64,000 bases of DNA. Origin: Paractinoplanes bogorensis (lineage in GTDB: Bacteria; Actinomycetota; Actinomycetes; Mycobacteriales; Micromonosporaceae). The stretch covers positions 496,001-560,000 of the forward strand of contig NZ_JAHKKG010000007.1 of NCBI RefSeq assembly GCF_018829635.1, given 5' to 3'. The notes under the pieces are model-generated. The model saw only the letters and a list, made by a program, of their open reading frames with translations, was not told where the DNA came from and ran no database searches. The position numbers were made by a program, and so were the translations under genes. Shown piece by piece: positions 35,434 through 42,741 of the stretch. Each line of letters starts with the position of its first letter. Position 1 is the stretch's first letter.

Positions 35434-36302
35434 TGGAGTTCGGGAGCTCCGCCGGTGTCGGCCAGCCAGGTCTTCTCGAGCACGGCCAGCGTGCCGTCCT
35501 GGCGCAGCTGGTCGACGGCCGTGCTGACACAGCTGGTCAGCGCCGAACCCTTGTCGAGCACCAGCCCGAACTGCTCAGGCACGCCCACCTGGGGCAGCTG
35601 ACCGACGATGACGCCGTTGTCGAGCTCGGCCGCGGTCATGTAGAACGCGGTCGGCAGGTCGACCACGATGCCGTCGACGGTGCCGTTGACCAGCGCGGCC
35701 TTCGCGTCGTCGTTGTTGTTGAACACCGACGGCTGGCTGCTCGGCTTGATCAGCTCGGTCACGGCCTGGTAGCTCGTCGTCCCGACCTGGGCGCCCAGCT
35801 TGGCGTCCTTGAGCTCGGCCAGCGTCTTGGCCCCGGCGATCTTCGAGCCCTTGGTCGTGATGACCGTCTGCCGGACGAGATAGTAGGGCGACGAGAAGTC
35901 GACCGCTTTCGCCCGTTCGGGGGTGATCGAGAACTGGTTGATGTCGAAGTCGAACGCCTTCGGACCAGGGGCGATGGCGTTGTTGAACGTCACAGAGGCC
36001 CAGATCACGTTGTCCTGCGAATAGCCCAGACGCTGGGCGACCTGATAGGCCACGGCCGACTCGAAGCCCTTGCCGTTCTTCGGGTCGTTGTCGGAGTACC
36101 ACGGCTCGTAGGCCGGGGTGTCGGTGCCGATCGTGAGCTTGCCGGCGGTCTTCGTGGCAAGGGCGCCAGCTGGGCAGACGTCCGCGGAAGCGCTGGCCGA
36201 CGTGGTGGGGGCGGCGTTCTCCTCGACGGGGGAGCAGCCCGCGAGGGCGGCGAGCGCGAGCACGGCGCCGCCAGTGGTGAGAAGGGTGAATCGGCTGACC
36301 AT
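35430..36302 (-). CDS. Amino-acid ABC transporter substrate-binding lipoprotein
   Basis: 290 residues. Lipobox LAALAGC (cysteine about 23), a Ser/Thr/Ala linker, then a type II periplasmic-binding fold (SBP_bac_3) from about 55, with TIGTDTPAYEPWY and FDFDINQFSITPERAKAVDFS segments. Glutamate/glutamine or a related polar amino acid is likely, but the substrate is not proved. It is the first gene of the operon, divergent from hisE. Confidence 0.93.
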   Translation of the reverse strand: MVSRFTLLTTGGAVLALAALAGCSPVEENAAPTTSASASADVCPAGALATKTAGKLTIGTDTPAYEPWYSDNDPKNGKGFESAVAYQVAQRLGYSQDNVIWASVTFNNAIAPGPKAFDFDINQFSITPERAKAVDFSSPYYLVRQTVITTKGSKIAGAKTLAELKDAKLGAQVGTTSYQAVTELIKPSSQPSVFNNNDDAKAALVNGTVDGIVVDLPTAFYMTAAELDNGVIVGQLPQVGVPEQFGLVLDKGSALTSCVSTAVDQLRQDGTLAVLEKTWLADTGGAPELQ

Positions 36303-36379
36303 GCCCGGGAGCCTAGAACACGTCTCACCTGCTGGGGCCGTTCGTAGCTATCCCGTGACGAGTTGGCAAAATAGCCGCC

Positions 36380-36643
36380 GTGAAGACGTTCGAAGAGCTG
36401 TTCGCCGAGCTGCAGGCGAAAGCGGCGGAGGGAACCCCGGGTTCCGGCACCGTCGCCGCCCTGGAGCGCGGAGTCCACTTCATCGGGAAGAAGGTCGTCG
36501 AAGAGGCGGCCGAATCCTGGATGGCCGCCGAGCACGAGGGCCCCGAGCGGGCCGCCGAGGAGATCTCGCAGTTGCTCTACCAGGCCCAGGTCCTGATGAT
36601 CGCGACCGGTCTCGAGCTGAAGGACGTGTATCGACATCTGTGA
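36380..36643 (+). CDS. hisE: Phosphoribosyl-ATP pyrophosphatase
   Basis: 87 residues, an all-alpha MazG-like fold. The GSGTVAALERGVHFIGKKVVEEAAE region (about 21-45) carries the metal-binding glutamates. It performs the second step of histidine synthesis. A GTG start with an AAAATA element 7 nt upstream and no Shine-Dalgarno suggests a leaderless transcript. hisG follows after 44 nt. Confidence 0.95.
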   Translation: MKTFEELFAELQAKAAEGTPGSGTVAALERGVHFIGKKVVEEAAESWMAAEHEGPERAAEEISQLLYQAQVLMIATGLELKDVYRHL

Positions 36644-36687
36644 CGTGTGACCCCGACTCTCCCCACCGCGAGCTGAAGGAGCACGTC

Positions 36688-37533
36688 ATGCTGCGAATCG
36701 CCGTTCCCAACAAGGGGACCCTGTCCCAGCCCGCCTCGCAGATGCTGCGCGACGCCGGGTACCGCCAGCGCACCGACCCCAAAGATCTGATCTGCCGGGA
36801 CGAGGCCAACCACGTCGAGTTCTTCTACCTCCGTCCGCGTGACATCGCGACGTACGTGGGCTCGGGCGACCTCGACCTCGGCATCACCGGCCGCGACCTG
36901 CTGGTCGACTCGGGTGTGCCGGCCACCGAGGTGCTCGACCTCAACTTCGGCGGGGCCACGTTCCGCTGGGCCGCCCCGGCCGATTCGCTGACCTCGGCCG
37001 ACGAGATCGGCGGCAAGCGCATCGCGACCGCCTATCCCGGGGTGGTCGAGCGCTACCTGACCGAGCACGACCTCAAGGCCGAGGTCGTCCGGCTCGACGG
37101 CGCGGTGGAAAATGCCGTGCGCCTCGGTGTGGCCGACCTGATCGCCGACGTGGTCGAGACCGGTGCGACGCTGCGTCAGGCGGGCCTGGTCACGCTGGGC
37201 GAGCCGCTGCTGCGCTCGTCGGCGATCATGATCGGACCGGCCGAGGGCGAGGCCCCGGCCGGGGTCGCCCAGCTCATCCGCCGGCTCCAGGGCGTGCTGG
37301 TCGCGCGTTCCTACATCATGCTGGCGTACGACGTACGGGCCGATCTGCTCGACCAGGCCGGCGCCCTCACCCCGGGCATCGAGTCGCCGACCGTGTCGCC
37401 GCTGCACCGCGAGGGCTGGGTCGCTGTGCAGGCGATGGTGCCCCGCAAAGACGTGCACCGCGTGATGGACGAGCTCTACGAGCTGGGCGCCCGCGCTATC
37501 CTCGTGACCGATATCGCGAATTGCAGGTTGTGA
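36688..37533 (+). CDS. hisG: ATP phosphoribosyltransferase, long form
   Basis: 281 residues, starting at MLRIAVPNKG with AAGGAG upstream. The catalytic domains (about 1-205) include the DLGITGRDLL segment and the PRPP loop in ADVVETGATLR (about 152-162). The C-terminal domain (about 210-281) is the ACT-like histidine-sensing module, so HisZ is not required. It catalyses the first committed step. Its stop overlaps the next ATG (TGATG). Confidence 0.97.
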   Translation: MLRIAVPNKGTLSQPASQMLRDAGYRQRTDPKDLICRDEANHVEFFYLRPRDIATYVGSGDLDLGITGRDLLVDSGVPATEVLDLNFGGATFRWAAPADSLTSADEIGGKRIATAYPGVVERYLTEHDLKAEVVRLDGAVENAVRLGVADLIADVVETGATLRQAGLVTLGEPLLRSSAIMIGPAEGEAPAGVAQLIRRLQGVLVARSYIMLAYDVRADLLDQAGALTPGIESPTVSPLHREGWVAVQAMVPRKDVHRVMDELYELGARAILVTDIANCRL

Positions 37534-37970
37534 TGGTCACTTATCGCCCCAAGAAGATCCGTCTGGTCGCCATTCCGATCGCCGTGGCCGTGGCGGGGCT
37601 GTTCACCGTGCTCAGCTTCGGCCTCAAGGGGTCGACCGGCTTCGACAACTCGGGCTCGTTCCAGCGCGGCGACCAGGCCGCGATGATCGGGCTGGGCATC
37701 CTGATCGGCCTCGGCGTGCTGACGTTCCTGCGGCCGCGGGTGATCGCCGACGAAGAGAAGATCACCATCCGCAACGTCATCGGCGGCTACGAGCTGCCGT
37801 GGTCGGTGGTGCGGGCCGTGCGCTTCGACCGGAACTCGCCGTGGGCCCAGCTCGAGCTGCACGACGAGGAGCAGGTGTCGATCCATGCTCTGCAGGCGGC
37901 CGACAAGGACTACGCCGTCGAGGGTGTGCGCACCCTGCGAAAGCTGCACTCGGCGGCCGTGGACGCGTGA
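37533..37970 (+). CDS. PH-domain membrane protein
   Basis: 145 residues. Two TM segments (about 9-28 and 44-64) are followed by a bacterial PH-like domain (RPRVIADEEKITIRNVIGGYELPWSVVRAV, about 66-95). It resembles the actinobacterial low-molecular-weight antigen CFP-6 family (bPH). Its link to histidine synthesis is only positional: it is translationally coupled to hisG. Function unknown. Confidence 0.82.
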   Translation: MVTYRPKKIRLVAIPIAVAVAGLFTVLSFGLKGSTGFDNSGSFQRGDQAAMIGLGILIGLGVLTFLRPRVIADEEKITIRNVIGGYELPWSVVRAVRFDRNSPWAQLELHDEEQVSIHALQAADKDYAVEGVRTLRKLHSAAVDA

Positions 37971-37983
37971 GAAAAGCCGCCTG

Positions 37984-38258
37984 GTAAGCTTGACGTCGTC
38001 GACCACGCATGTTCGTCAGATCATGCGCGAAAGAGGAGCCCGCAGGTTCCCACCCGACGCCCTTTCCTTGAGGGCCGGGTCCGGTCACCTGAGCGCTGGG
38101 GAATAACCAGCGCTCGGGGAGCGTCCTCATGGGCGCCGATGACCGGTCGAGCGGGCCCTGGCATGTCTCATGCTGGGGTCTTCTGCTTTCCCGGCCCTGA
38201 TACAAGGGGCGACGGGGCCGACCGACATTGGCATATGTAACCGTTCTGAGGAGGCCCC
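37984..38258 (+). promoter_or_regulatory. infC leader region
   Basis: About 270 bp of non-coding sequence with a perfect 9-bp hairpin (38091-38099 with 38107-38115, loop GGAATAA) and several weaker GC-rich stems. TGGTAAGCT near 37982 may be the promoter -10. An AGGAGG-type site (38248-38254) ends the leader. Leader-mediated autoregulation of infC-rpmI-rplT is known in other bacteria, so it is plausible here. Confidence 0.6.
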
Positions 38259-38885
38259 ATCAGCGTCGAACCACGCGTTAACGAACAGATCCGGGCACGA
38301 GAGGTCCGACTGGTCGGCCCCGAGGGTGAGCAGGTGGGCATCGTCCCGCTCGAGCGCGCTCTCCAGCTGGCCGCGGACGTCGATCTGGACCTGGTCGAGG
38401 TTGCTCCCATGGCGCGGCCGCCGGTGTGCAAGCTCATGGACTTCGGCAAGTTCAAGTACGAGAGCGCACTGAAGGCACGCGAAGCACGGCGCAACCAGCA
38501 GCAGACCGTCATCAAGGAAATGAAGCTCCGCCCGAAGATCGACCCGCACGACTACGAGACCAAGAAGGGTCACGTAGTGCGGTTCCTCAAGGCGGGCGAC
38601 AAGGTCAAGGTGACGATCATGTTCCGCGGTCGCGAGCAGAGCCGCCCCGAGCTGGGATTCCGGCTCCTGCGCAGGCTCAGCGAGGAGATCTCGGAGCTCG
38701 GCTTCGTCGAGGCCAGTCCGAAGCAGGACGGCCGAAACATGATCATGGTGCTCGCACCGCACCGGGCGACCAAGGCCGCCGCCGTGGCCGCCGTGGCGAC
38801 CAAGCCGGGCCGCGAGCCCCGCGAGGGCGAAGCGCCGGCCGAAGCACCGGCCGCGGCCGCGGAAACCACCGCAACCGCAGAGTAG
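38259..38885 (+). CDS. infC: Translation initiation factor IF-3 with AUC start codon
   Basis: 208 residues. The conserved N-terminus (ISVEPRVNEQIRAREVRLVG) begins at ATC 38259, four nt after GAGGAGG. An in-frame TGA lies at 38247, and there is no ATG, GTG or TTG between it and residue 26, so a rare AUC start is forced. IF-3 itself discriminates against such codons, giving feedback control. The IF3 N domain, linker helix (KFKYESALKAREARRNQ) and C domain (KIDPHDYETKKGHVVRFL) are complete. The C-terminal Ala/Glu/Pro tail (about 165-208) is an actinobacterial extension. Confidence 0.95.
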   Translation: MSVEPRVNEQIRAREVRLVGPEGEQVGIVPLERALQLAADVDLDLVEVAPMARPPVCKLMDFGKFKYESALKAREARRNQQQTVIKEMKLRPKIDPHDYETKKGHVVRFLKAGDKVKVTIMFRGREQSRPELGFRLLRRLSEEISELGFVEASPKQDGRNMIMVLAPHRATKAAAVAAVATKPGREPREGEAPAEAPAAAAETTATAE

Positions 38886-38891
38886 TCAGCT

Positions 38892-38936
38892 TTTCCGCAC
38901 GTAGGGGGCCGCAACGGGCCCCCTGACGTGCGGAAA
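38892..38936 (+). promoter_or_regulatory. Long hairpin between infC and rpmI
   Basis: TTTCCGCACGT (38892-38902) pairs with ACGTGCGGAAA (38926-38936), and GGGGGCC (38904-38910) with GGCCCCC (38917-38923), about 18 bp in total. No U-run follows, and the rpmI start is 20 nt downstream. It could be an attenuator, processing site or ribosomal-protein target. Confidence 0.75.
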
Positions 38937-38955
38937 GATCAGAAAGAGGCTCCAC

Positions 38956-39150
38956 GTGCCTAAGTTCAAGCCCCACACCGGCACCGGCAAGCGGGTGAAG
39001 GTCACCGGTAAGGGCAAGATCGTCCGCGAGAAGGCCGGCAAGCGCCACCTGCTCGAGGGCAAGTCCTCGCACGTCACCCGGCGTATGACCGGCACCATCG
39101 AGGTCGCCAAGGTTGACACCCCGCGAGTTAAGAAGCTGCTGGGCCGCTGA
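38956..39150 (+). CDS. rpmI: 50S ribosomal protein L35
   Basis: 64 residues, starting at GTG (MPKFKPHTGTGKRVK). Highly basic with the HLLEGKSS and RRMTG segments of L35. The order infC-rpmI-rplT is universal. Confidence 0.98.
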   Translation: MPKFKPHTGTGKRVKVTGKGKIVREKAGKRHLLEGKSSHVTRRMTGTIEVAKVDTPRVKKLLGR

Positions 39151-39189
39151 CGCGCGCGCCACACACGTTCCCCTGTTAGGAGTACCGAA

Positions 39190-39579
39190 ATGGCACGCGT
39201 CAAGCGGGCAGTAAACGCCCAGAAGAAGCGTCGCACGTTGCTGGAGACCGCCAGCGGATACCGCGGTCAGCGCTCCCGCCTTTACCGCAAGGCCAAGGAG
39301 CAGGTGCTGCACTCGATGCAGTACTCGTACCGCGACCGCCGTGACCGCAAGGGCGACTTCCGCCAGCTGTGGATCACGCGCATCAACGCGGGGGCCCGGG
39401 CCAACGGCCTGACCTACAACCGTCTCATCCAGGGTCTTCGCCTGGCCGAGATCGAGGTCGACCGCAAGATCCTGGCCGACCTGGCCGTGAACGACGCCGC
39501 CGCTTTCGCGGCGATCGTCGAGGTGGCCAAGGCCGCCGTCGCGGCTGAGGGCACCGGCGGAGCCCCTAAGGCGGCCTGA
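39190..39579 (+). CDS. rplT: 50S ribosomal protein L20
   Basis: 129 residues, starting MARVKRAVNAQKKRR with AGGAG upstream. The long basic N-terminal helix and SYRDRRDRKGDFRQLWI are typical. It organises 23S rRNA domain I and often represses its own operon. A terminator follows. Confidence 0.98.
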   Translation: MARVKRAVNAQKKRRTLLETASGYRGQRSRLYRKAKEQVLHSMQYSYRDRRDRKGDFRQLWITRINAGARANGLTYNRLIQGLRLAEIEVDRKILADLAVNDAAAFAAIVEVAKAAVAAEGTGGAPKAA

Positions 39580-39591
39580 GTTCCACGTTTC

Positions 39592-39623
39592 GCAGGCGTC
39601 TCCCGAGTGCGGGAGGCGCCTGC
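39592..39623 (+). terminator. Terminator after rplT
   Basis: A 13-bp stem (39592-39604 with 39611-39623, one G-U), 6-nt loop, followed by GGTCGTTT. Confidence 0.8.
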
Positions 39624-39654
39624 GGTCGTTTCCACCGAGCTTTGGGACTGGTTC

Positions 39655-40431
39655 ATGACGTTCACTTCCCGCACCCCGAGGGTGGTCGCCGCGCGGAAAC
39701 TTCAGCGGCGTCGCGATCGCGATCAAGCCGGGCGGTTTCTGGCCGAAGGGCCGCAGGCGGTGCGGGAGGCGCTGGCGTCCGGCGTGGTGGTGGAGCTGTT
39801 CGCGACCGCGGCCGCGTTCGAGCGGTACGCCGAGCTGGCCGCGCACGCCCCGGTGGCGTCGGAAGTGAGCGACGAGGGCCTGGAGTCGCTGGCCGAGACG
39901 GTGCAGCCGCAGGGGCTGGTGGCGGTCTGCGAGCAGGTGGACGTGTCGCTGCGGGACGCGCTGGCCAAACAGCCCCGTCTGGTGGCAGTGGTGGCCGAGA
40001 TCCGCGACCCCGGAAATGCGGGCACCGTGCTGCGCACGGCGGACGCCGCCGGGGCCGGTGCCGTCATCTTCGCGGGGGACGCCGTGGACCCTTATAACGG
40101 CAAGTGCGTCCGCGCGTCGGCCGGATCGTTGTTTCATGTAGATGTGGTGCGAACAGCGATAGACGTGGTGACGCCGCTGCGCGAAGCCGGCCTGCAGGTG
40201 CTCGCGACCAGCGGCTACGGCGCCGACGACCTGGACACGCTGGCCGACGACGGGGCGCTGGCCGCCCCGACCGCCTGGCTGTTCGGTTCCGAGGCGCACG
40301 GTCTGCCCGAGGAACTGCTCGACGCGGCCGACCGCCAGGTCCGGGTGCCGATCTACGGCGGGGCCGAGAGTCTCAATCTGGCCGCGGCCGCCGCGGTCTG
40401 CCTCTACGCGTCCGCGCGGGCCCAGCGCTGA
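39655..40431 (+). CDS. TrmH/SpoU-family RNA 2'-O-methyltransferase
   Basis: 258 residues from ATG 39655; an upstream GTG at 39607 would lie inside the terminator stem. It has an N-terminal substrate-binding domain (about 1-95) and a C-terminal SPOUT domain with motif 1 EIRDPGNAGTVLRTADAAG (about 115-133), motif 2 GSEAHGL and motif 3 SLNLAAAAAVCLY. Position after rplT matches the rlmB/tsnR-like 23S rRNA methyltransferase often found here, but the exact target is unknown. Confidence 0.9.
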   Translation: MTFTSRTPRVVAARKLQRRRDRDQAGRFLAEGPQAVREALASGVVVELFATAAAFERYAELAAHAPVASEVSDEGLESLAETVQPQGLVAVCEQVDVSLRDALAKQPRLVAVVAEIRDPGNAGTVLRTADAAGAGAVIFAGDAVDPYNGKCVRASAGSLFHVDVVRTAIDVVTPLREAGLQVLATSGYGADDLDTLADDGALAAPTAWLFGSEAHGLPEELLDAADRQVRVPIYGGAESLNLAAAAAVCLYASARAQR

Positions 40432-41435
40432 TGCGGGCCATCGTCTACGACGCCGTGGGAACGGCGCCGCGGGTGGCCGAGGTGCCGGAACCCGCCTGCC
40501 CGCCAAGCGGTGCCGTGATCGACGTCCGGGCCACCGGGATCTGCCGCTCCGACTGGCACGCCTGGCGCGGGCACGACCCCGTCCCGCTGCCGCACATCCC
40601 CGGCCACGAGTTTGCCGGCGTCGTCGTGGCCGTCGGGTCCCTGGTCAGCGGGTTCTCGCTGGGCGACCGGGTCACCGCGCCGTTCGTCAACGGGTGCGGC
40701 GTCTGCGCGTTCTGCCGCGAGGGCCGGGCCCAGATCTGCCCCGACCAGACCCAGCCCGGCTTCACCCATCCGGGCTCGTTCGCCGAGCGGGTCGTGGTGC
40801 GGGCGGCCGACACCAACCTGGTCCGCCTGCCCGAGAACGTCGACTTCGTGAAGGCGGCCTCGCTGGGCTGCCGGTTCGCCACCGCCTTCCGGGCCTTGAC
40901 CGGCCACGGTCCGGTCGGGGACGACGCCGTGATCGCGGTCTACGGCTGCGGCGGGGTCGGGCTGTCGGCCGTGTTGATCGCGGCCGCCCTCAACCTGCGG
41001 GTGCTCGCCGTCGACCCGTCGCCGGCGGCCAACTCGCTGGCCGCCTCGCTCGGTGCGGTGATCGTGCACGAGATCGACCAGGAAGCCGACATCAGCATCG
41101 ACGCGTACGGGTCGGCCGCCACCGCCGAGGCCTCGGTGCGGGCCCTGCGCCGTGGCGGCCGGCACGTGCAGGTCGGCCTGATGCTGGGCGACGAGGCCCG
41201 GGCGCCGCTGCCGTGGGACCTGGTCGTGTCGCGGGAGCTGCAGGTGGTCGGCTCGCACGGGATGGCCGCGGTCGACTACCCGCCGATGCTCGACCTGGTG
41301 GCTCGCGGGCGCCTCGACCCGGGGCTGCTGATCGGGGCCCAGATCCCGCTCGAAGCAGCCGGGGTCGCGCTGACCGCCATGGACTCACCGATTCCCGCGC
41401 ACGCGGGCATCACCGTCGCTGTCCGCGAGCCGTGA
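40431..41435 (+). CDS. Zinc-dependent alcohol dehydrogenase
   Basis: 334 residues, MDR superfamily. The catalytic zinc ligand cysteine is in GICRSDWHAW (about 34-43), with PGHEFAG following. The structural zinc cysteines are in NGCGVCAFCREGRAQIC (about 87-103). The nucleotide-binding GCGGVG is at about 170-175. The substrate is unknown. The ATG shares one base with the stop of the methyltransferase gene. Confidence 0.92.
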   Translation: MRAIVYDAVGTAPRVAEVPEPACPPSGAVIDVRATGICRSDWHAWRGHDPVPLPHIPGHEFAGVVVAVGSLVSGFSLGDRVTAPFVNGCGVCAFCREGRAQICPDQTQPGFTHPGSFAERVVVRAADTNLVRLPENVDFVKAASLGCRFATAFRALTGHGPVGDDAVIAVYGCGGVGLSAVLIAAALNLRVLAVDPSPAANSLAASLGAVIVHEIDQEADISIDAYGSAATAEASVRALRRGGRHVQVGLMLGDEARAPLPWDLVVSRELQVVGSHGMAAVDYPPMLDLVARGRLDPGLLIGAQIPLEAAGVALTAMDSPIPAHAGITVAVREP

Positions 41436-41551
41436 CCGCTCCTGCTTCGGGGCGGGGGATCGCTGCGGTTGGGGCGCCTGTGGACGCGTACGGGGAAACG
41501 GGTCGTCAAAGGGGAATCGGGGCGCGATATGCTCACCGGGTGGGGACCCTG

Positions 41552-41596
41552 ATGACGCTGTTTAGCCGGCCCGCTGGTCGCGGGCTGCGGGTCTGA
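41552..41596 (+). CDS. Possible 14-residue leader peptide before pheS
   Basis: ATG at 41552, sequence MTLFSRPAGRGLRV, with GTGGGGA upstream. It overlaps a CCCGC/GCGGG stem, and more GC-rich inverted repeats follow up to 41635. It has the length of the E. coli pheM peptide but only one Phe, so attenuation by Phe-tRNA is weakly supported. Confidence 0.3.
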   Translation: MTLFSRPAGRGLRV

Positions 41597-41677
41597 CACC
41601 CTTCTCCCGACCGGCGGGCTGCGGCCCAGCCGTGCCTCCGTACACTGCCGTCTGGCATCACCGGTGTGAGGGAGACC

Positions 41678-42739
41678 ATGTCCTACCGCAACGATCCGTA
41701 CGACCCGAAGCAGGCCGCCCTGCTCGACCCGGCCGCGCTCGAGAGCGCCGTCGACGAGGCCCGCAAAGCCTTCGACGCCGCGTCCGACCTGGACGAACTG
41801 GCCACGTTGAAGTCCGCGCACCTCGGTGACCGTTCCGCCGTGTCGCTGGCCCGCCGCGAGATCGGCTCTCTGCCGCCGGCCGCCAAGTCCGACGCCGGCA
41901 AGCGGGTCAACCTGGCCCGGCAGTCGGTGCAGGGCGCCTACGACTCCCGCCTCGAAGAGCTGGAGATCGAGCGCGCGGCCCGGGTGCTCGTCGAGGAACG
42001 CGTCGACGTCACGCTTCCGTGGGACCGGCGTCCCCGCGGCGCCCGCCACCCGCTGACCACACTCATGGAACACATGGGCGACCTGTTCGCCGGCATGGGC
42101 TACGACATCGTCGAGGGTCCCGAGCTCGAGCTCGAGTGGGCCAACTTCGACGCGCTCAACATCGGACCCGACAACGCCGTACGCGGGTCGATGGACACGT
42201 TCTACGTCGACCTGCCCGGCCTGGTGATGCGGACGCACACCTCGCCCGGCCAGGTGCGCTCGATGCTCACCCGGCAGCCACCGATCTATGTGGTCAGCCC
42301 GGGCCGGGCCTACCGCTCGGACGAACTCGACGCGACCCACTCGCCGGTGTTCCACCAGATCGAGGGCCTGGTCGTCGACGAGGGCATCACGATGGCCCAC
42401 CTGCGGGGCACGCTCGACCACTTCGCCAAGGCGATGTTCGGGCCCGACGCGCGGACCCGCTGGCGGCCGCACTACTTCCCGTTCACCGAGCCGTCGGCCG
42501 AGTTCGACGTCTGGTTCGCGCAGCACCGCGACGGCCCGCGCTGGGTCGAGTGGGGCGGCTGCGGCATGGTCAACCCCAAGGTGCTGGTCGCCGCGGGCAT
42601 CGACCCCGCGCGCTACTCCGGCTTCGCGTTCGGCATGGGCGTCGAGCGCACCCTGATGTTCCGCAACGGCGTCAGCGACATGCGCGACATGGTCGAGGGC
42701 GACGTGCGGTTCACCACCAACTTCGGAATGGAGGTCTGA
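41678..42739 (+). CDS. pheS: Phenylalanine-tRNA ligase alpha subunit
   Basis: 353 residues, starting at ATG 41678 after AGGGAGA. It has an N-terminal coiled coil (about 15-100) and class II core with motif 2 around PGRAYRSDELDATHSPVFHQIEG (about 208-230) and motif 3 FAFGMGVERTLMFRNG (about 317-332). Forms the alpha2beta2 enzyme with PheT, which starts 2 nt after its stop. Confidence 0.98.
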   Translation: MSYRNDPYDPKQAALLDPAALESAVDEARKAFDAASDLDELATLKSAHLGDRSAVSLARREIGSLPPAAKSDAGKRVNLARQSVQGAYDSRLEELEIERAARVLVEERVDVTLPWDRRPRGARHPLTTLMEHMGDLFAGMGYDIVEGPELELEWANFDALNIGPDNAVRGSMDTFYVDLPGLVMRTHTSPGQVRSMLTRQPPIYVVSPGRAYRSDELDATHSPVFHQIEGLVVDEGITMAHLRGTLDHFAKAMFGPDARTRWRPHYFPFTEPSAEFDVWFAQHRDGPRWVEWGGCGMVNPKVLVAAGIDPARYSGFAFGMGVERTLMFRNGVSDMRDMVEGDVRFTTNFGMEV

Positions 42740-42741
42740 GC

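Noticed and set aside
41436..41677. T-box riboswitch before pheS
   Set aside because: No T-box sequence or specifier-loop structure is seen.
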